Origin: Balanoglossus misakiensis
Lineage: Eukaryota; Hemichordata
Assembly (NCBI GenBank): GCA_040954595.2
Contig: CM082578.2
Span: 4,650,001-4,714,000 of the forward strand
DNA: 64,000 nt
Direction: 5' to 3'
Position numbers and translations under genes: made by a program. Under the pieces are notes generated by a model. That model made no database searches. It saw only the letters and a program-made list of their open reading frames with translations, and had not been told where the DNA came from. Every line of letters starts with the position of its first letter. Within the stretch, counting starts at the first letter, position 1. This document shows positions 29,090 to 41,503 of the stretch, piece after piece.

Positions 29090-29371
29090 TCACCCGTCGC
29101 AGTGAAGTTTAACCAAAATATCAGTCCGACCTAATATTAACTTGGTCCGGTTAGGAAATAGCAATCTGTTGGACTGAAATTGTGCTGCCTCCGAGACAAC
29201 TGCGCCAGGATCGGCAACCAACGGGTCCGTCAACAAAGGACGACAGCTTGAAGGTAAGTCTCGTTGATAGTTGGCGGATCGAATTTCTGGTGGCCCCGTC
29301 TCTCTATCGGTACCGTACCGCAACAGCGGTGGCAGCGACGACAGACGCTCACCGTTGAATTGTTTTGACAT
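29090..29371 (-). CDS. Possible 5' coding exon of an unidentified gene
   Basis: An open frame starts with ATG at 29371 and runs 93 codons in moderately GC-rich sequence, to a strong donor at about GACGG|GTGAGTAA (exon end near 29092, phase 2). The predicted peptide is Leu/Pro/Arg-mixed and low in simple repeats, unlike nearby noncoding frames, but I recognise no domain. The phase does not fit exon 2 of the minus-strand EGF receptor downstream, so it is probably not an alternative first exon of that gene. I found no partner exon. A fortuitous frame remains possible. Confidence 0.3.
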   Translation of the reverse strand: MSKQFNGERLSSLPPLLRYGTDRETGPPEIRSANYQRDLPSSCRPLLTDPLVADPGAVVSEAAQFQSNRLLFPNRTKLILGRTDILVKLHCDG

Positions 29372-32052
29372 GCAGACGAACGGGAAAACTCATTGGCGCA
29401 CGAAGGTGGGTTATAGAATCTACAGCGAGTAAAAATTAAGATAGTCAGCATGAAGCCGTCGGTTGTTTGTTCTCACCTTCTCACTCTTATAAATTATGAC
29501 TCCAGTATGTCGTGAAATATGATTGATTGACCCGAAAGCCGTCACCAACAGCTTAGACCAACATAATATGATTTCACAACGAGGCGGTCAAACCCTACAC
29601 TAGAAAAGAACGCATCGATACACGGTGAAAAAGGACGGAGCCGTTATCAAGTGATTTAATATCATCACACTACAAGGTCTACTCAACGCGTGTCCCACAG
29701 TCTAAATTTGAAAGGAAGAAAATAGCTTTATGGCCAGCTTTTAAATTTTAATAATGGCGATCGTTTCGTGTGGAGACTGCAGCTATTTTAATAAAGTCAG
29801 TAGACGGGCAACAACAATGCGACGAATACGTTATCTGCCAGTGTCAGAGTAAGGCTGGTACCAACCTTTGACCTGCGTGCCGCGTGACAGATACGGCTTG
29901 CACCATTTTAATACTTAAGCCAGACCATCGATCAATGTTTATTACTAGCTGGAAGTTTGGGTGCAAACTGCGCACAACGCTGGCGGCGCTGGTCAACCTC
30001 CACCAAAAAAATAACCTAGTTTTTGATATAAGGACAATGAACCCACCACATAGGGTCAATTTTAGACAACACGCGTTCGGCTCATGCCAATGAGAGCAGT
30101 TAAAGGAGAAATTCAGTTATGAAATTAATTAATTAATAATGATGCATAATCGGTCCGTATATGTAAAACCAACATCAGAAATTCCAGGAAGGGGGGGGGG
30201 GTGAACAAAACATGCTTCTTCCCTCAGGGTTAGGAAATGATCGCTCATGTCGATCAATTTATATCATGAAACTTCGGCAGCTGACAAAATGTATGATATA
30301 ACATTTTCTTTCGCTTTAATGTGCCACTAAGCTTACTGCAATTATGGAGGAAAAATACATAGGAAATTTTATTACTAGGCTTTTCATTGATACGAGTACA
30401 TGTATGCCGTCAAGTTGTTGGACGCGTTTGTTGGTTTGAGGACAAATTATTCGCTCTGAATCCCCCCCCCCCCCCCCCCGGCGTACATTCTCGATGTCGA
30501 TCAAATCCGTTTACTATAAGCTTTGCCTAATATCTTGAACTTGTGGATTGGGATATATAAAGTACGGCCAAGCACTGAGACGTTCATGACCAACGTTTGG
30601 TACACACAGTGAGGTCGCTTGATATGTAGGGCGGTCATGTGCACTATTTTTGTTATCAACGCCCCTTAATGTCAACCACAGAAGCGATTACGCGAGCACC
30701 TCGACGAACTGTGCACTCAACCACACCCCTGGTTAACCTGCAAGGCAAGTCCATTCAGTGACAACATCCAGTCCACCGTTGTCAAGTCAACAAATTGTCT
30801 CCTGGATTACTTCGTGTGCCAGCTTTTCAATAGGTAGATAGCGGATGTGATAAGTTACGAACAGGGTTTGCTGAGTGCAATGAAGGAGGGGTTTTCAAAA
30901 AAAGAGAGGCGATATCTAAGAAAGGTACGAACGCCTAAACGTGAAACATGCGCAAAACAGGTCGAATTTCGGGGGGGGGGGGGGTAGAATCATCGTACTC
31001 AAATGACTGTGTAAAGTACATGGATAGCCGGAATCTCGGATGTAACTTTCTCGGGAGTCTGTAAAAAGAGAGTCTAATGAAAAAAATCTGTTTTCATTCG
31101 ATTTTACCTGAACGTATTATTTTTATGAGAGAAGTGACGTGTTCAACAAAATAACGCGAGATTTTGTCCGGATATTTGCATGATAAGTATTTTCATCGGT
31201 CAATATCAGCTTACGACAATCTCGACACTGGACTCGCTGATCGACCTATGCTAGAAAGCCTGAGCTTCGTCACACACAGCCGTTTAAAAAAATGTGTGTA
31301 CATGTATGTGTGTGAACAAACCAAACAATGAGTTTACCCGGTTTTGTTTTTAAATAAAAGGAAATGCGAGAGACAAACTGTCTTTTGCATGGTTGATTTA
31401 GTCGTGTGCTTGCCCGCTGTGCCGTCTAAACTGTGCACTAGTATCTGACGTTGGCTTTGCGAACAAACCGTCGGGCACACCTGGTGTGTTGCACGCGCAC
31501 GCATTGGCACGAGTGCAGAAATGGGACGCGTCAATTGACAAGGTGTGATACTAATATGTAAAATCAGTCATACTACGCGGAGCGACTGTTTTCGTCCTCA
31601 ATACAGAACTTTGCTTTGCTTTACTTTTGGACCAAACTGAAGTATCGTTTGGCGCTCAGTTTTGATGCCTGCCACTATGGCAAGGGGGTGTGTTTGAAAA
31701 AAACACGCAAGGTACAATCGGTTCACCGCACGCCCGGAAACCCTTTACGATTTGGATGGGTTTAGCGTTAATTCCTTTGAGAAAAATACTCATAATACGT
31801 AAGCCTTGAGTAGCCTACTCTCCAAAGCGGATTGACTACAGCGGAATCTTGTTATTTGGCGTATCAACGGGCGACCGGTACAGACAGCAGGCGAAGTCAC
31901 CGAGAGGTATTGTACCAGCGCGACTGATAGCAGCGTTGCAAAGTTATTGTTTTACGTGTGCGTGGTTAATTATGCAAAGTCTTCTTTCTCATTTAGGTGA
32001 CGCGACCGTCTATGCAACGGTCATTCGGGAAGGCAGCGCAAAGGGCTAACTG

Positions 32053-35000
32053 ATGGAGTGCCATCGGGAGCTTGGTACAAACCCGGTCCTCTTCATTCTG
32101 CTTCTTCTATACAGGTGTTCCGTCCAGGCCCAAATCATCAGTGAGTCATTTTGAAGCCACCTTCCCATTTTCAAAACCTTTGTTTTCCATCACCGTTGTT
32201 TATCATGGCTTTTTTCCCCTCGCCACTTAATTTTGTTAGTCGGTGTTATTTTCTTTATTGGCCGGATTCTGCCAATGCGCGGTAAGGTCTATTTCTCCAG
32301 AATCGTATTGATATTTAATTTTTTTTTCAAGTTTCGAGTTTAAAGTTGCCGAACGGCTTTCACGCAAGTCATATGACGTATTCGAGTCCGAGTAGGTTAA
32401 TATTAAACATCTGCGGCAAGTTTTTTTTTTATCAGGCTATCGTTTTTTTATAAAGTGTTTAACAAGTTTTAGTCAATTTGCTATTTTTGGCGGCAAGATC
32501 GGAATGTCTAAATGTCCCTGTCGTCTGCCGCGTAAATCCGGAAATTGTATTTGAGCCATATGTCGAAAATTTATGGAATGCAATTGAGGTTTATCTATTA
32601 CTTCTTGAATGTACAAAATTAAGACTAAAGTGCTCATTCCAGCTAATTACACTCACTGACGAAAGTCAGTCCATGTTTGACTCGTAGATCTTAAACTAAG
32701 ACACTGCTAATCGGAAAGCCGCTTGAAATGACACCAGAAACCTACGGCATTCAAAAGAGGCCAATGAAAAACAGCATTGCGAATATAGTTGTATAGGGAT
32801 ACGCCATCACATAAGCTCTGATTCCACTGGTTCTGAGTGTATTCACATTTACAGCATAGCCGATGTTGCAATGTCGTTATCGCTACCTCAAAGGTAGAGA
32901 CCTTACCTACCATGAACCAACTCGCTGTCAGACTAGTTACAGCCAGTGTTAATCTGCTTTTTTTATTTCACCAAGTGAATAACGACATTCAATAATTCAA
33001 AACTTGTCACGTTCTTGGCCTTTGTCTAATTTGTGTCACGTGAATATTCCCTTTTGTTTTTTCTCTGACATGCGCACATTTGCTTTGTCGCTTTAATCGC
33101 AGGTGTACTATAATCACATGGAAACGTTGCTCATTCATGTGTATTCTTGGGATTGAAAGTAAGAAATAAACTGTATATTCCATTGCTCGTTTCAGGTTGT
33201 GATGTAGTGATAGACGGTCCCTCAGATGGCCTTGAGACCGAATTGAAAAACCTTTCGTCGCCAAATTTTCCCGAAGCTTTCCCAGACGGTGCCTACAATT
33301 GCACGTACATTATTCGAAATGTTGCCGGTGGAAGTCTTAAACTTGTTTTCTCCGATTTTCTATTGGAGGGATTTTCATTCGACTCGAGTGATTGCAGAAA
33401 TCGTCTCGTGGTAGGTATTTGGCTTGTTATGGCTTTCTCTGTGCTGTCTGAGTCGCAGACTCAGAAGTATCATTTAAGTTTGATAATTACCTAATATCCG
33501 ATGGCAAGAGTACACGTGCTTCGGATGCTAGGCCTGAAGGTCTGCAGCAATAAACGTTGTTGTGACTCTCCCTGATTTATTTCAACCACGCTTGTCTTTC
33601 AGTATTTCACCTCAGGGGGCGTCTGCTCTGCTGTTCAGTGTGCGGTCAGAAACCGAGCACCACTCTCTATAGATATAGTTAATTGAAGTTTCTTGTAGTA
33701 ACTCTTTTTGTTGATATGCGTAACTTCATACATATGCCCGCTGATTCGAATCACTTTCGGTGAAACCAACAGCAGCAGAACAGGCGTTGATTACATGCAT
33801 GGGCAGATCACACGCGGTATAGCCAGTTGGTCCAACATATCCGACCTTCCAAAAGTTAGGTGCTTTTGTACATAAAGAACACGTCAGCTTGTGAAATGTT
33901 GCAAATTTAGGGTTTTGAATCGTAGGTGGACAGACTTTTGGCGTGTAAGTGTTTGCGTGTAGCTTTTGGTACACACTCCAATATATGGAATTTCATGAAA
34001 CTTTGAACTCTTAGGCTAAGCCTCCGCCCCTGATATGCTCATCTGTTGTCGTGTGTTTTCAAAAGATGACCAAATTTGTTCCAAGACGACACACTGTCGT
34101 ACTTTTGAGCAATACAGGCAGTATCTGAGCCGACTCGCAACCCACTAGATACCTGCCCGTTTCGTATACTGTCAAGTACAGTCACATTTAATGCCAGCCA
34201 AAGCTTCCTCCGGACAACCATAAAGTATCGATGCATACACGAATCGCAAACGATTTTTCTGTTGTGAATTTGGCGAAGACAGTCTCTTTTCCCATACATG
34301 TATACCTGAAATAAAACCTGCAGGCTTCATTCCGATGTTTTTTTTAATATTCCTAGTTTGAAGATGAAGACATGGTTAACACATTAGAATACTGTGGCAA
34401 CCACAGGCCACCAGCGATGAAATCTTACAGCGACACCATTGTATTCCGATTCATAACCTATGGCAACGACGCTTTGGCACCTGGATTTATGTTAAATATT
34501 AATTTCGACAACGCTCATGTTTGGCCTGACAGGCCACTCGGTAAGGCTTTCTTTCTCGTTTTTTTTTCAAATCCACTTTTCTTCATGCGTCATTTTTTTC
34601 ATTCATATTCGATCTTGATTGACTTAGCGCATAGACACGGAGAGATAGCAAAGTTTTCATGACCACCAAAGTTGGCAGTAGAGCATCAGTAAGATAACAT
34701 TTAAAGGAATCTTTTAAAAATCAACGAAAAACGACATAGCTGGAATGACTATTAAACAGATAAACCCTCCAGCTTATTTTGTCTTATCACTTCAATTGCA
34801 CCATTCCGCCTATGCTACCGAATCCATTACGATACTAACGAGAAATCGTTGCCGAATATAGAACGCTTGCCAGTAGGTCTGTTATTTGGAGAATGTTAAT
34901 GTGAGCAATGCTTAACGAAGACAAACAGCAACTCAGGGTGTGTACATCATGTATATAAAATTGTCGATTTCACATCTGTGTAAGGGGATCAAGTCGCCAT

Positions 35001-38000
35001 TTTGTTGGCTTTCATTTTTTGATGATTTATGGTTCCGGCATTGAGACACACCGATTTTCTTCCATCACATAAGAGTAACGCATCATAAGTCATTGCGACA
35101 TTTTGTCGCCCCCCCCCCCCCCCCCGCCATTGTCCCTTTAACATCAACTTTCGTTTTGAATGATTTGGTTTCAGTTGAGGGCGATATCAAACAAGACACA
35201 GCAGGCCACTTGGCATTTTTTGGAACCTATGGCACACGTGACAATTACGTGGACATCACGTGGATCCTTGTTGGATTCCAAGACTTCAAAATTTCCCTCA
35301 GAATTGACAACTTTACACTTGTCTGTAAGTAGAATTTGTGGAACGATTTTTGCCATTGATAATTAGATTGGTAAATTTATCAAAGTTGCACATAAAGATT
35401 TTAGCCCTATCCTCTTAAACTGGGTAGTCATGCGATAATTGCAATTCACTGTAAATACTCGAATGCTTCACATGACAGCTTGGTACACTGACATCACTAC
35501 GGACGTGCAATAGTTAAATAATAACACATGTTAGCAAGGGCAATATCATGATCTACATCCTGTGCGAGGGATCGTGATCTCTAACCATAATATTCATGAT
35601 GCCCGAGCCGCAGGTTTTATTTATAATCATTGAATTTAACATATTGGGCATATTTGAAAATAAAAACTGGGCATTATTCTTTGTATAATCTGCCGTCATC
35701 AGAGGTGAATCATAAAGTTATTTAAATCCAGACTCTTGTATCCACAGTACACAATTTGGCTGAAATTTTACACAATACCCGGTACTTTTTTTCAGACACA
35801 GATGACCAATTCACATCACTGAATATACTGGATGGTGCGACGTCTGTCTCCAGAGTAATAGCGTCTCTCAATGTTGGCGATTTCCGGCGAAACACAACCA
35901 AGGTCTATGGTTCCCGTGGCAACGCCATGTTTGTTCGACTCACCAACATGATAGCCGAGCAAGACCTTCTCTTTGCCTCCTATGTCAGCTACACCGATGC
36001 TGGTGAGAATAATCAACTTGTTTTTTTCTTTTTCTTGTTTGTTGAAAAAATCTTCAAATGAATTAAGTTACAGTGGATCGCCTGTCTTACCCCCCCCCCC
36101 CCTCTGAGTTAGCAATATACATTTATATCATATGCTACAACTCTGGGACTTAATTTGAGGACGAGCGTGAGAACACACAATTCCACATTTAAACAGTTCA
36201 ATCTGAGATTGAAAGTAAAATCCTGAAAATAATGCACAAAGGCGGCAGCTAGTGGGGCTTTAACCACTGAGAGACTGTCAGTTACCAAAATACATGCAAG
36301 TTTGGTAACTTACAGTCACGAAGATGTATAAATGGGCTTTATAGCATGAAAAGGCCAGGAATGTGCTTTTTTATATATAACACAACTCATGCTCGTGTCC
36401 TGATATGAACTCACTATGTCACGTGGCCGGATGATAATTGACCTTATACGTGAGGTGTGTTATAAGTACGATAATGGCCTTATTTTGAAATTCAATTTTC
36501 TAACGAAAAGGTTTTCGTTTGCATTGATCAGACCCATACAAAGGCGAGTGCCCGTCCAAAGACGATATCCAGCTCTTTCAATGTTCGAACGCACGGTGCA
36601 TTGACGCCAGCTTAGTTTGCGATGGAAAGGACCACTGCTTTGACAACTCGGATGAGGTCGACTGCGAAAAGGGTAAGTGTACGTCACTTCCGGGATTCTT
36701 CTGTTATCGCTCTACAGCACTGTTCGTTACACACGTAGATGTTGTGCTGACGAACAGAATGAGTGGCATTTTATCGTGACATAGGGAGCCGTTAATCCCA
36801 AGCAGAAAGGGGTCTTATGGTCATAGGTATCCAATCCCATAAGACCCCTTTTCTGCTTGGGATGGCCCAGTTGTTATACATGGCAAAAAAGTGCACGTAG
36901 CGAGAGATGACAATGTCTGTTCCTTGAATAAAAATATGAAAATAATACTAACGTGGGATGCTTTGCGTTTTACACCAAAACCAAATAAATTTTACATGTT
37001 TTGACAAGAAATTTTACTTCAGACAGGAGCTTATTTTGTTCAGTGTTACAGAGATTGTAGAATTCTCATGTGATATGGCAATAGATCGCAATTTCACCAC
37101 AGATGAACTAAAATTGCAGCGTTTACCAATTAACAATAGAAACTTTCTCGTAGTTAGGCAAAACAAATAATATGCGCTGTTTCGATTACATGGTTTTCAA
37201 AAATAGGGTAGGTAGGTAGGGAATTTTTTTTTATTTTGCAATTTATTTTTATATCTTTGGCCGCCGTAGTGTAGAAGAATGACGTCATAGTTCTTGCATG
37301 GTGCACACGATTTCGTTAAAATTAGGGTAGGTCGGGCAATCAGAACAGCACATATTATTTATTTTGGCCTTACTGGGGTGGCACAAAGCTATAGATACGT
37401 ATTAAAGCAATATCTACCAAGCTAATTACGCGATCCAAAATTAATTCAAAATCTCAAAACGTAAACAGATACCACTAATATCTTACTCCAGGATCTTTGT
37501 ACATTCTTGTGTAGACTGTCGTTACAATTCTGGCTGCCTCAATAACGGGACATGTGATACTAGCACAGGAAGATGTGATTGTACGAGTGGTTGGGACGGT
37601 CATCGTTGTGAGATCGGCGTCGTAGGTGTGTCATCGTTAAATTTTACATTCAGTTTTCAGCTATATAAACTTATAAGCACATACCATAATTGCACTGTCA
37701 TTGTATTTTTATAAGTCTCTTTATTATCAAAAAGTGGCTGAAATCATCACCTAAAGCATTTTATGAGCAAACGATCGGCCCCTTGTGCAATACTTGACGA
37801 AAAATCCAAACAACAATGTATGAATATAAGAGGCGCTGCAACAAGTATCTATAAGATTTGTTTTATTTATCAGATTACCATGTCTCAATAAGCATAACAC
37901 CCAAACAACCCCAGCATGAAACAGAAACAACCAAATGCAAATTAATCCGCAATGCAACGTAAATTCCCATTCGATAATATTCTCCCCGTCGTCTGTGTTT

Positions 38001-40856
38001 TGCGGGAACCACAACAAAAACCAACGACGAGATATTGAGAAATCTGTCGTAACCTCTTCAAAGGTCAATGATTGATTGGATTCTAATTGTGTCACCGGTT
38101 TAATTAATAACAGGAAAATAACCAATATCACTATAATTATTTCAAAGTACTACATTACCGGGATGAATTTTAATGTTCTGTCAAAATTTGATAGTCATGA
38201 ATGAAATAGGTGATCCAAATATCGGGGACGTGCGCGTTCGTTTGGCTGTCGGTGCAGTATCTGCGATGATGACTGTTCAAACACGTTTTTCCCGATAATA
38301 TTCAATGGCGTGACATCTCTTCGCCCTATCAAATCATTTCAAGTCCTTAGTGTGATAACGTTGCGGCGGATAGGTGTATGCTGTCTACAATTAACCCACG
38401 GCTCGTAACCATTGACCTAAACTGGGTTATTAACAGTGTCTGTTTTGTGTACCAGTGGGTGTCGACGACATTGATATGCAAATGAGAGAGTTGAGCTTTA
38501 TTTATACAAAAAAACTAAACGTTTAAACATAAAAAACTTACAAAACACCGACTGAGTTTGATGTTGATAGATAAGGAATGAAGCGCAATACTAACCCAGC
38601 AGCCAGAATATGTACATTGTGTGTAAGCAGGGTGTTGATGTTGAAGATGATGAGGACCATGATTTTCTGTCGATCTGCCCACTGATAAACTTCGAAAACA
38701 GTACTTACCCCAGGACGTACATGTAATAAATTACCCTATTTTTGCAGATTTACCAATCTTTTGTCCTCCACAAACACGAACACGTCATCTATGAACCTAA
38801 GACATATTCTGAAAAATATAAAATGACCAAAATCGTATATTTTCCTACCTTCCTATATCATAGTTCTGAATCATGTAAACGGAACCACACAATTATTTGG
38901 GGGCGGGGCATTACTGAATGAAGTGCTTATTGCGATCTGTTCGTCCAAGAGAGTGAATGACCGCACTCTTTTCAATTTTGGAGTAATTGTAACTCAAGTC
39001 AAGGCGGCCTTAGCACTTTTGCAGACCAATTAGCAAGTTGAGTATCTTATTGACTGACTCTCATTTTGTTCCGTGTTCAAATAATTAGTATTTATTTATT
39101 TATTTATTGTCCTCTGTATTACCTATGTATATAGAGAGTGACAATGACAAGCTTTGCGAAATGTTTATGCCTGGATACATTTTTCCTCAAATCTTCAAAG
39201 TTTATCTCGAAATTCTAGCGCAGTACTCGATTTTCAGTCGTATCTGACACACACAGCTGTCCGTGGGCCGATAGACAAATCCCCGAGGTGAGCGCTAGCG
39301 TCCCAACCGCCCCATATCTGATCCAGCGGGTGTCGATAGGTATAATTACGTACCTGCAGTAACAAAAAGTATTCCTTCGAAAAGAGCCCTGAAATAAAAG
39401 AGGTACATAATATCACTGCAAAGATTAAGCAAACGTACTTTCTCATCAACCCAGCCGTAGGGTTGTCCTAGTTACGCCCTGTTTTGTCAGAGTAATCCCA
39501 TCGCTATAGGCCTGGCCTAACGAAGAACAAAATCATTCCAAATGAAAGAGGGGAAAATACATGTACTTTCGTCGGAAGCAGATCTTTAAATGCGTGTTTG
39601 CTTCTCAATTCTAAAGCCGTTTTTTTTTCCTTTCAGATGGGAGTTATGGAGAATTCATGATAATAGGGGCAATTTCAGCGACCATTCTTGTGTTCGTGAT
39701 ACTTGTTTTCTTTCTCTGCGTCGCCTGGGGTTCAAATAAAAACCGAGCAAGAAATCGACTGCAGACGATAAGTAGCGGCATCCATTTCGGTAAGGCCAAC
39801 GGATCACATCTGCCTGTCGTTGAAAACGACACTCAACCATTCATGACGTCGAGTAGAAATTGGAAACTCAATATAGGAACTGTCATGGCATATGTCCGCG
39901 GCGGCGCGGATAATCGTAAATTTCCTTCTACCAGGAGCGCAAATGATGCATACACTTTGCAACCAATTCTGCTCTTAATAGATTTTTGTTATCTATTTGG
40001 TTATTGACTTTTTCCGTTGTCTTACACAGGCAGAGGAAGAGATGATAGATCTTCAGAAAATCACTCATCCGACATAAATATTGAGTTAATGAATCTGGGA
40101 TCGCCTGGCGGGCCACAACCACCCCCCTACTCAGTGGAACCACCCACATACGACGGCATAGTCGGTGATGCAGAATCGACGACATTGGACGGAAACAGAA
40201 CAACTATGACAACAAGAACGAGTCAACCTGTCACAAGACTCTTACGTCCCCCTTTGACGAGTGTGTCGCGTGACCAACGCAACGTACCGCCTGAGGGCGC
40301 CATCGTTCGAGAAATGCCACCATGTGGCCGGCTGCGAGTTCCCTCCGATGAAATAATACTCGGGGGAAACGCGCACTTTGATTCGGGTCAAAACGTTGTT
40401 GTACTTCGTGGGAATGACGATCTTGCATTCTGTGTTCTTACCAGTGTGACAGACGTGGACTATGACGGGTGTGAGTCAGCTGAGGGGAGCACAATCTCAC
40501 CGAGGAGGCCCAGTCCCGAGACTGGCCAAAATGAACCACCAATGACTACCGACATTAGCCAAAATGGGCCAGCAATTACGCAAATGCAAAACTCACATCA
40601 GGGTGCAACCTGTCTTAGTCCAAATGCAGGACTTGGTGAAGTGAACAATAATATTACTAATGCCAACGACCAAAATGCCATGTTGAGATCAAGTGGGTGT
40701 GCTGCCACCCAGTTATGCAATGTCTCTTGCGACCATGGCAACAGTGCAGCCGAGGAAGTAGCCACCATTGATGCAACTGTACGTCACAGAAATACGGACA
40801 TCCAAATTCAGGCAAATAGAAGAGATCACCCAGAAGAAATCACAATACATATATAA
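32053..40856 (+). CDS. NETO-like receptor: signal peptide, two CUB-type domains, LDLa, EGF, transmembrane, PPxY tail (complete, nine exons)
   Basis: Coding exons are 32053-32140, 33196-33410, 34357-34540, 35175-35324, 35796-36002, 36532-36672, 37515-37625, 39637-39789 and 40030-40856. They total 2076 nt (691 aa). All introns are GT-AG and phase 1, except the phase-0 intron inside CUB1. Residues 1-26 are a signal peptide. CUB1 (31-152) has the four usual cysteines at 31, 65, 96 and 114. A second CUB-like domain (about 164-279) has none. LDLa (288-326) has six cysteines and the acidic DNSDE calcium motif. One EGF domain (330-360) has six cysteines. The transmembrane segment is about 373-396, followed by basic residues. 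The 275-residue tail is Ser/Thr/Asn-rich and disordered, with PPPY at 447-450 and PPTY at 454-457. An in-frame TAA lies two codons before the ATG and fixes the start. Signal-CUB-CUB-LDLa-TM is the layout of NETO1/2; the added EGF and the PPxY pair differ. A co-receptor role and binding to NEDD4-type ligases are inference. Confidence 0.85.
36795..36865. repeat. Near-perfect 27-bp stem hairpin in an intron of the CUB receptor
   Basis: The arm atcccaagcagaaaggggtc... and its complement ...gaccccttttctgcttgggat pair over about 27 bases with one mismatch or bulge, around a loop of about 16 bases (tcataggtatccaatc). It lies between the LDLa and EGF exons. The size suits either a short foldback element or a microRNA-like precursor. 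The near-perfect pairing favours the former. Confidence 0.6.
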
Positions 40857-41159
40857 CTTGACGGCATTTAACATTCGCCTAAGGTACAAGCAGCGTTTAT
40901 TAATATGAACGGTATGTACTTTAGAGGACGACAGCTTCCGTGAAGTGCTACTCATTGTACGTGTGATAGCTGCCGGGGTTGGCTGTGAAGTTTCACTGTG
41001 AGGACAACGCATGCGCAGATTTATGATTTGCTTCTAATGGACAGCTTGATCAACTTGACACACATCGTATACATTTACTGTGAACACATAAACGTTCAAG
41101 CTTGCCGACAACCTTCAAAAGTTCTGTTACAGTACAACCGCCGTAATTCAAGATGAGTG

Positions 41160-41503
41160 TTAAAGGAACAAAATCTCTCTCTCGCTGCCCCTTTACCATT
41201 AATTATGTTTGATACAATCCACCGCTTATGTTATTCTACATGTGAATATATAGTGAATCAACGTTCGACCGCACACAACTTCCTTCCCACTTGTATGATA
41301 TGAGAGTAAAAACTCGCCCAAAATGAATAAATGGTAGAGACCGATTATTCATTTTGGCGAGTTTTTCTTCACTCTCCTGTCCACAAGTGGGATGGAAGTT
41401 ATCTGTGATCGAACATTGATCCACATGTAGAATAACATAAACGGTGTCTTTTATCAAACATAATTAATGAAAAAAGGCGGCGAGAGAGACTTTGTCCCTT
41501 TAA
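41160..41503. mobile_element. Palindromic TTAA-flanked MITE, copy 2
   Basis: Same family as 10945-11308: ends TTAAAGGAACAAAATCTC and GACTTTGTCCCTTTAA, arms containing the tgttattctacatgtg and ttccatcccacttgt segments, and a near-perfect central turn around 41330. It lies about 300 bases past the stop of the plus-strand receptor, possibly in its 3' UTR. Confidence 0.82.

Larger units (their letters stand above)
14438..32052. other. Intergenic region between two divergent receptor genes
   Basis: No confident gene is visible in these 17.6 kb. They hold the upstream regions of both receptor genes, a dispersed repeat near 18805, a hairpin-rich stretch near 19970-20310, a (GAT)n array, a diverged tandem duplication near 26670, a 794-bp inverted-terminal-repeat element at 27183, several C/G homopolymers and the possible exon at 29090. 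An acceptor-like tctttctcatttag at about 31996 may start the 5' UTR exon of the plus-strand gene. No TATA box or other core promoter could be defended by eye. Confidence 0.6.

Noticed and set aside
31849-32049. Open frame directly upstream and in frame with the CUB receptor start
   Set aside because: It ends in TAA at 32047-32049, two codons before the ATG. It is used only as evidence for the start choice.
36415-36687. Minus-strand and out-of-frame plus-strand frames over the LDLa exon
   Set aside because: Shadows of the LDLa exon 36532-36672, whose six cysteines and SDE motif define the real frame.
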